NCBI GenBank assembly: GCA_003224135.1 | Contig: QHYO01000092.1 | Location: 1-9,198, forward strand | Length of the DNA: 9,198 nucleotides | Source: Acidobacteriota bacterium | Lineage (GTDB): Bacteria > Acidobacteriota > Terriglobia > Acidiferrales > UBA7541 | Direction of reading: 5' to 3' | Shown: positions 5,911 to 9,198 of the stretch, piece by piece | Position numbering within the stretch: the first letter of the stretch is position 1 | Layout: each line of letters opens with the position of its first letter | The notes under the pieces: model-generated | The model's input: the letters and a program-made list of their open reading frames with translations, nothing else | The model's database searches: none | Told to the model about the DNA's origin: nothing | Translations under genes and position numbers: made by a program

Positions 5911-7963
5911 TTTTTCCGCGGCGGCCAGACTCCTCGATCGCGTCGTAGGCGTTGTTCAAAATATTCAGGAAGACCTGTTGCAGTTGCTGAGCGTCGCCCA
6001 TCACCGTCGGAAGACTTTCGTCGTATTCCTCGACGACTTCGACGCCGTGACTTTGCAGGTCGTAGCTGCGGAGTTTTGTGGTCTGCCTTAAGATGGCGCC
6101 GACGTTCACGAGTTCGCGCTTCACCGGACGCTGCCGGGCAAAGCTAAGCAGATCCTGCACCAGATCTTTGGTTCGCTGCGTCTCGTGCAAGATGATCTGG
6201 AGGTCTTCGCGCGCATTTCCGGTAACATCAGGATTTTCGAGAAGCAAATCCGTAAAACCCAGAATCGCGGCGAGAGGATTGTTGACCTCGTGCGCGACGC
6301 CGGACACGAGCCGCCCTAGAGTTGCCATGCGTTCCGCATGCGCCAGCTTCGCCTGCATCAATGCGGCGTCCGTGATGTCGGTCATCACAACTACAACGCT
6401 GTTCACGGTGTTCTGTTCGTCGCGCATGGGACTCAAGCTGATGGAAAAGTGGCCCAGCGTTCTGTCACTTCGACGTGCGCGTAACTCCAGATTTTCCACC
6501 TGGTGCCCGTGGGCGGTAGTTTCAAGTGCTGCCTCAAAATCCTTGCGTTGCCCAGCGTCCACCAAATCCACCAGGCGCCGGCCGATCATCTCTTCCTGCT
6601 TGTACCCTGTGTCGTAGCAGCGCCGGTTCGCGTAACTAATCAGGCCGGCGGTATCAAGAACCATGATCATGCTTTGCGTGGCGTTGAGAATCTTCTGGTT
6701 AAAGTCACGTTCGCGCTGTAGTTGTGCCTGAAACATCTTTTGCTCGGTTACATCGAGCATTAAGCCGCGAAATTGCTTGGTTTTTCCCTGGGAATCGCGC
6801 ACGGCGGTTATGTTCTGAAGCGTGTGAAGAATGGTGCCGTCTTTGCGGCGCAGCGACTCCTCGTGGTTCCGCAATACGCCAGTTTTGCGAATCGCGGCCA
6901 GCAAGTGGCCACGCGCGCTTGGCTCCGGATAGAGATAAGCGCCTACATCGTCACGCAACAACTCCTCGCGCGAGGCATACCCAAGCATTCGCACCATTGC
7001 GTCGTTCACATCCAGAAATCTTCCGTCTGGAGTGGCAAAGAAAAGCCCTTCCTGAATGCTGTCGTAAAGTTCACGGTAGCGACGCTCCGCTTCGCGACGA
7101 TCCGTGATGTCCTTCAAGACGTGAATTGTGCGCTCGTCGTCTTCAGTTGCGCCGCTGGCCCGCGAAGTGGAAACGAGGTAGATCTTCTCCGCAGAGGAAA
7201 TGATGTGCTCTTCCTTGCTCAATCCGGTGTACAGACAAAAAGGACAGGGAAGCGCGCCGTCTCCTTCGGCAAGCGTCCGCAAGCTGCTGACCGACTCTCC
7301 CACCAACGCAACAGGCGGAAGCCCGAGATGAGTCGCAAGTGAGCGGTTGGTACGTACGATTTTCCAGGCGCGGTCATGCACTACGATGAAGTCACTGATC
7401 GCATCAATGTCCTGTACCCATTGACGTTTCGATCGTTCGAGCTGCGAAAACCGCCGAAAGTTTTCAAGTGAGAGCGCGGCGTGACTGGCGAGCGCATGAA
7501 GCAACTTCTTTTCTTCTGTAACGATTTCCGGGCGCGCGCCAAAGATGCAGATCGCACCGAGAGGCTCGCCGTCGCTAGCATGGACAGGCACGACGAGCAA
7601 TTCGCTCGCACACGAAGTGCGAGACCTTTGGCGTGATGTCGCGTAAATGTCCTTACCCTGGCTGGCTTCCTTTGATCGGGCCAGTATTTCGTCTTCGTCG
7701 AGACCAAGAGCCTCTGTGTCTGCGGCGCCCTGCAGCTCCGCTTCTTGTCCGCGAATCACCACGACACCACACCAGACCGCGGACAGCATCCGTGCGACGC
7801 GCTCCGAGAATAGTTTCAGAAACTCCGGCAAGTTGCGCGAGTGCGCCGCGACAGTCGCCAGCTCCATGAGTTCGCTGGCGCGTTGCGCACTTGGGCGAAC
7901 GCGAACGTTGGTCCGTGCCGCTCGTGCCGATGCTCCCTCGGATTTGGATTTCTGGCGTCTCAT
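5903..7963 (-). CDS. GAF-PAS-PAS-PAS sensor histidine kinase, frameshifted near the C-terminus
   Basis: A cytosolic sensor kinase with no membrane segment. Counted from ATG 7963: a GAF domain about 30-170; a PAS domain about 185-290 containing CPFC (Cys240, Cys243); a second PAS about 295-410 ending in an ITAVRDSQGK/LDVTEQK PAC motif; a third PAS about 420-535; DHp with H-box HEVNNPLAAILGF (His558); then the start of the ATPase domain with the N-box NILNNAYDAI (667-676). The frame ends at residue 686 after GRRGKIH, just past the N-box. The G1, F and G2 boxes follow in the +1 frame (5656-5910). With one base less, the product would be 768 aa. As it stands it should lack kinase activity. The frame is open to a TTG at 8035, but ATG 7963 is preferred; no strong Shine-Dalgarno is present. 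Downstream, the two response regulators are coupled by ATGA overlaps, making them its likely partners. Confidence 0.85.
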   Translation of the reverse strand: MRRQKSKSEGASARAARTNVRVRPSAQRASELMELATVAAHSRNLPEFLKLFSERVARMLSAVWCGVVVIRGQEAELQGAADTEALGLDEDEILARSKEASQGKDIYATSRQRSRTSCASELLVVPVHASDGEPLGAICIFGARPEIVTEEKKLLHALASHAALSLENFRRFSQLERSKRQWVQDIDAISDFIVVHDRAWKIVRTNRSLATHLGLPPVALVGESVSSLRTLAEGDGALPCPFCLYTGLSKEEHIISSAEKIYLVSTSRASGATEDDERTIHVLKDITDRREAERRYRELYDSIQEGLFFATPDGRFLDVNDAMVRMLGYASREELLRDDVGAYLYPEPSARGHLLAAIRKTGVLRNHEESLRRKDGTILHTLQNITAVRDSQGKTKQFRGLMLDVTEQKMFQAQLQRERDFNQKILNATQSMIMVLDTAGLISYANRRCYDTGYKQEEMIGRRLVDLVDAGQRKDFEAALETTAHGHQVENLELRARRSDRTLGHFSISLSPMRDEQNTVNSVVVVMTDITDAALMQAKLAHAERMATLGRLVSGVAHEVNNPLAAILGFTDLLLENPDVTGNAREDLQIILHETQRTKDLVQDLLSFARQRPVKRELVNVGAILRQTTKLRSYDLQSHGVEVVEEYDESLPTVMGDAQQLQQVFLNILNNAYDAIEESGRRGKIH
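5911..5915 (-). other. Frameshift site: A5 homopolymer in the histidine kinase
   Basis: On the minus strand the run GGAAAAATCC shifts the frame. With four A's the reading would be GKSIEISLADNGTGI, a normal continuation between the N-box and G1 box. With five A's it runs into TGA at 5903-5905. This is not a canonical -1 slippery heptamer, and rescue needs a +1 (or -2) shift, so programmed frameshifting is unlikely. Confidence 0.85.
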
Positions 7964-7985
7964 GCCAATAGGGATGAAGCGATTT

Positions 7986-8043
7986 GTCTCAAGGTGAACG
8001 ATTCCACGCACATCCACGCTAATCGGCAATCTCAATCTGAGTC
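7986..8043. promoter_or_regulatory. Two weaker copies of the enhancer-type repeat
   Basis: One copy at 8029-8043 (ATCTCAATCTGAGTC) keeps 10 of the 12 outer arm bases of GTCTCA-N3-TGAGAC. Another at 7986-8000 (GTCTCAAGGTGAACG) keeps 9. They lie just upstream of the kinase ATG at 7963, so they could repress or autoregulate the kinase operon as well as assist activation of the TonB gene. Confidence 0.4.
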
Positions 8044-8106
8044 AATCACCGAACGGTTTGCTGTTGTTCATCACGGCACGCTCCCTGTACGAAGGGCCAG
8101 TAGGAC

Positions 8107-8121
8107 GTCTCAGCGTGAGAC
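8107..8121. promoter_or_regulatory. Inverted repeat GTCTCA-GCG-TGAGAC, predicted enhancer site
   Basis: This is a perfect 6-bp inverted repeat with a 3-base spacer, the best copy in the window. It is centred about 183 nt upstream of the predicted sigma-54 transcription start of the TonB-domain gene and about 150 nt upstream of the kinase ATG. Confidence 0.6.
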
Positions 8122-8270
8122 CTCAAACCCCGAGGAATCAGAGCGATTGAGAGGAAGTTGCTTTCCACGTGAGTCGCGACAGCTCCGAGAGGAAATCGTA
8201 AGTAGGTGTTTTCTAAGGAGTTGGCAGGTCTTGGCGTCCGACAATCGCGAAACTCGGTCGTCAGCAGCGC

Positions 8271-8286
8271 TGGCATCTGACGTGCC
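8271..8286 (+). promoter_or_regulatory. Predicted sigma-54 promoter for the TonB-domain/chemoreceptor unit
   Basis: The bases TGGCATCTGACGTGCC give TGGCA at -24 and TGC at -12 with exact 10-nt GG-to-GC spacing. The predicted start is near 8297, about 32 nt before the ATG at 8330. The element is nearly palindromic, so a minus-strand reading (GGCACG...TGCC) is also formally possible. The plus direction fits the short leader better. Confidence 0.6.
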
Positions 8287-8314
8287 TTTCCTCAAGCGGG
8301 GTAGTTCCCACATT

Positions 8315-8320
8315 GAGGAG
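8315..8320 (+). promoter_or_regulatory. Ribosome binding site GAGGAG
   Basis: A strong Shine-Dalgarno, GAGGAG, lies 9 nt before ATG 8330 and settles the start of the TonB-domain gene. The same frame is open far upstream, but that extension runs through the control region. Confidence 0.75.
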
Positions 8321-8329
8321 GATTTTGCG

Positions 8330-8671
8330 ATGAGATTCCGTTGGACCCGGCTCGCGACGTCGATGGTAGCGATGGCGGTGATAGCGACTAGTACGCACGC
8401 GCAGACGGCGGCCATTGATGAAGGCAAGCGCAAGGTTAAGGTGAAAAATTCGCCGGCTTACCCAGAACTCGCGCGACGCATGAATGTTTCCGGCAAGGTG
8501 AAGATCGAAGTGATCGTCATGCCAGACGGGCGTGTCAGGAGCACGCGCGTGATCGGCGGCCATCCACTGCTCGTGCAGGCATGCCAGGACGCAGTCAAGG
8601 AATGGAAATTCTTTCCGGCCCCTGAAGAGACGACTCAGATCGTCGAGTTCGATTTTCGCGGCAACAATTGA
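8330..8671 (+). CDS. Secreted TonB C-terminal domain protein
   Basis: This is a 113-aa protein. A typical Sec signal peptide covers residues 1-24 (MRFRWTRLATSMVAMAVIATSTHA, then QTAAID), with Arg residues, a hydrophobic core and an Ala-x-Ala-like cut site. Residues 35-113 are a TonB C-terminal domain: PAYPELARRMNVSGKVKIEVIVMPDGRVRSTRVIGGHPLLVQACQDAVKEWKFFPAP is the classic signature. Energising TonB proteins have an N-terminal membrane anchor and a long Pro-rich linker. This one has neither and would be a free periplasmic domain, so coupling to ExbB/ExbD is doubtful. It may bind envelope components or outer-membrane partners (inference). It is divergent from the kinase operon and 73 nt ahead of the chemoreceptor gene, probably cotranscribed with it from the sigma-54 promoter at 8271. 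Confidence 0.85.
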   Translation: MRFRWTRLATSMVAMAVIATSTHAQTAAIDEGKRKVKVKNSPAYPELARRMNVSGKVKIEVIVMPDGRVRSTRVIGGHPLLVQACQDAVKEWKFFPAPEETTQIVEFDFRGNN

Positions 8672-8744
8672 GCGCACCATTTGAGATTGAGAATGTTCGG
8701 GCTGAAGGTTTCATTGATTTGAGGGGAAGCGGAGGGTTTTCGCA

Positions 8745-9198
8745 ATGAGTATCGGTAAGAAATTGTATGCGGGGTTTGGCCTGGTGTTGGTCATTCTCGT
8801 TGGCTTGTTCCTTGTGAACAGCTTTGCGGCTCTGCGCGAGCGCACCGCCCGTTCGGAATCGGCTGCCTCGCTTAAGAGCGTGCAGACCATTGAAACCGTT
8901 CGGCTGCAGATCATGCTCAACCGTCTGAACCTCGATAATTTCCTGCTCAGCGGAGATCCGCGGGACGAAGAGAAGGTCAATAAGGGAATCACCGAATTGA
9001 CCGACGCACTGAAGCAGGGTGAAGCGCAGGCCGCCAACGACGTAGTTCGCACAACGCTCATCCAGGTAGAAAGCACGGAAGCCAATTGGTCGGACAATTT
9101 TGCCAAGCCCCTGCTTGCGAAACGGCACCAGGTGGACTCCGGCGATTCCACGGTTTCAGATTTGCAGATTTTTTACCTCCAGAAAGATCCCGCTTCAT
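8745..9198 (+). CDS. Methyl-accepting chemotaxis protein, N-terminal part (cut by window edge)
   Basis: The first 151 codons of a membrane receptor. The start is ATG 8745 with GGAGGG 8 nt upstream. A short basic start (MSIGKKLYAGFG) leads into one transmembrane helix (about 9-25, FGLVLVILVGLFLVNSF). A periplasmic helical sensor segment follows, containing NFLLSGDPRDEEKV, which resembles CHASE3/four-helix-bundle sensor domains (usual form YLLTGD). The second membrane helix, HAMP and the signalling hairpin lie beyond the edge. A histidine kinase with the same N-terminal layout cannot be excluded, but MSIGKKLYAGFG is typical of chemoreceptors. It would signal through a CheW such as the one at the left of the window. 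No separate sigma-54 box was found in the 73-nt gap after the TonB-domain gene. Confidence 0.75.
   Translation, partial: MSIGKKLYAGFGLVLVILVGLFLVNSFAALRERTARSESAASLKSVQTIETVRLQIMLNRLNLDNFLLSGDPRDEEKVNKGITELTDALKQGEAQAANDVVRTTLIQVESTEANWSDNFAKPLLAKRHQVDSGDSTVSDLQIFYLQKDPAS

Larger units (their letters stand above)
7964..8329. promoter_or_regulatory. Divergent control region between the kinase operon and the TonB-domain gene
   Basis: This is a 366-bp stretch without a convincing gene. It holds three copies of the GTCTCAG-type repeat (7986, 8029, 8107), a sigma-54-type promoter facing the TonB gene (8271-8286) and the TonB ribosome site (GAGGAG, 8315-8320). No clear promoter for the kinase operon was found. 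The repeat cluster near 7986-8043 lies where the kinase leader would be, compatible with autoregulation. Confidence 0.5.

Noticed and set aside
5903..5915. Programmed ribosomal frameshift in the kinase
   Set aside because: There is no canonical -1 heptamer, and the needed shift is +1 without a recognisable signal; kinases of this family are not known to use one.
6078..7342. Plus-strand open frames opposite the histidine kinase
   Set aside because: The minus strand carries clear GAF/PAS/DHp domains; the plus frames show no motifs.
8074..8089. CGGCACG...CTGTA, a -24-like element on the plus strand
   Set aside because: The -12 part has GT instead of the invariant GC, and the 8271 element is better placed and better matched.
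8222..8236. TGGCAGGTCTTGGC as a possible sigma-54 box
   Set aside because: The GG-to-GC spacing is 9 rather than 10, which sigma-54 does not tolerate well.
8272..8287. Minus-strand reading of the same near-palindromic sigma-54 box, as a kinase operon promoter
   Set aside because: It would give a leader of about 300 nt and put the enhancer copies downstream of the start; kept only as an alternative.
7841..8329. Long plus-strand extension of the TonB-domain frame
   Set aside because: It runs antisense to the kinase and through the control region. The strong GAGGAG and signal peptide fix the start at 8330.

Overview
The window looks like chromosomal DNA from a GC-rich bacterium with many two-component, sigma-54 and chemotaxis genes. 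The likeliest source is the Acidobacteriota (Terriglobia/Koribacter-like). This is inferred from the mix of genes: a PilZ-like protein, PilH/CheW-type genes, a GAF/PAS hybrid sensor kinase and a stand-alone secreted TonB C-terminal domain. No rRNA, tRNA, IS element, CRISPR array or phage gene is visible. Genes up to about 7963 lie on the minus strand; those from 8330 onward lie on the plus strand.

Layout from right to left on the minus strand. (1) A tightly coupled regulatory operon: a GAF-PAS-PAS-PAS histidine kinase (7963 down to 5656), a single-domain response regulator (5659-5264, ATGA overlap) and an NtrC-type sigma-54 activator (5267-3858, ATGA overlap). Two of the three genes are interrupted. 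The kinase has a one-base frameshift at an A5 run (5911-5915). The activator has an in-frame TAG (4992-4994) inside its receiver domain. (2) A second operon: a PilZ-like protein (3584-3240), a 479-aa protein of unknown function (3243-1804, GTGA overlap) and a pseudo-receiver/DHp protein without an ATPase domain (1758-1078). (3) A third operon: a PilH/CheY-like regulator (946-584) and CheW (578-48), running off the left edge. On the plus strand, divergent from the kinase, are a secreted TonB-domain protein (8330-8671) and the start of a methyl-accepting chemotaxis protein (8745 to the right edge).

The main discovery candidate is a local regulon. A near-perfect 15-bp inverted repeat, GTCTCAG-N-CTGAGAC, occurs at 1115-1129, 3777-3791 and 8107-8121, with weaker or half copies at 3798, 3848, 7986 and 8029. 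Each strong copy lies roughly 115-185 nt upstream of a GG-N10-GC sigma-54-type promoter (982-997 minus, 3679-3694 minus, 8271-8286 plus). Each of those promoters sits just ahead of one of the three output units (PilH/CheW, PilZ operon, TonB/MCP). The natural candidate activator is the NtrC-type protein encoded between them. The window therefore reads as a sensor kinase and enhancer-binding protein that switch on chemotaxis/pilus-type signalling genes. Oddly, the sensor and activator genes are both broken in this sequence while the predicted targets look intact. That is either sequencing error, recent decay, or a receiver-less activator made by reinitiation at 4979.
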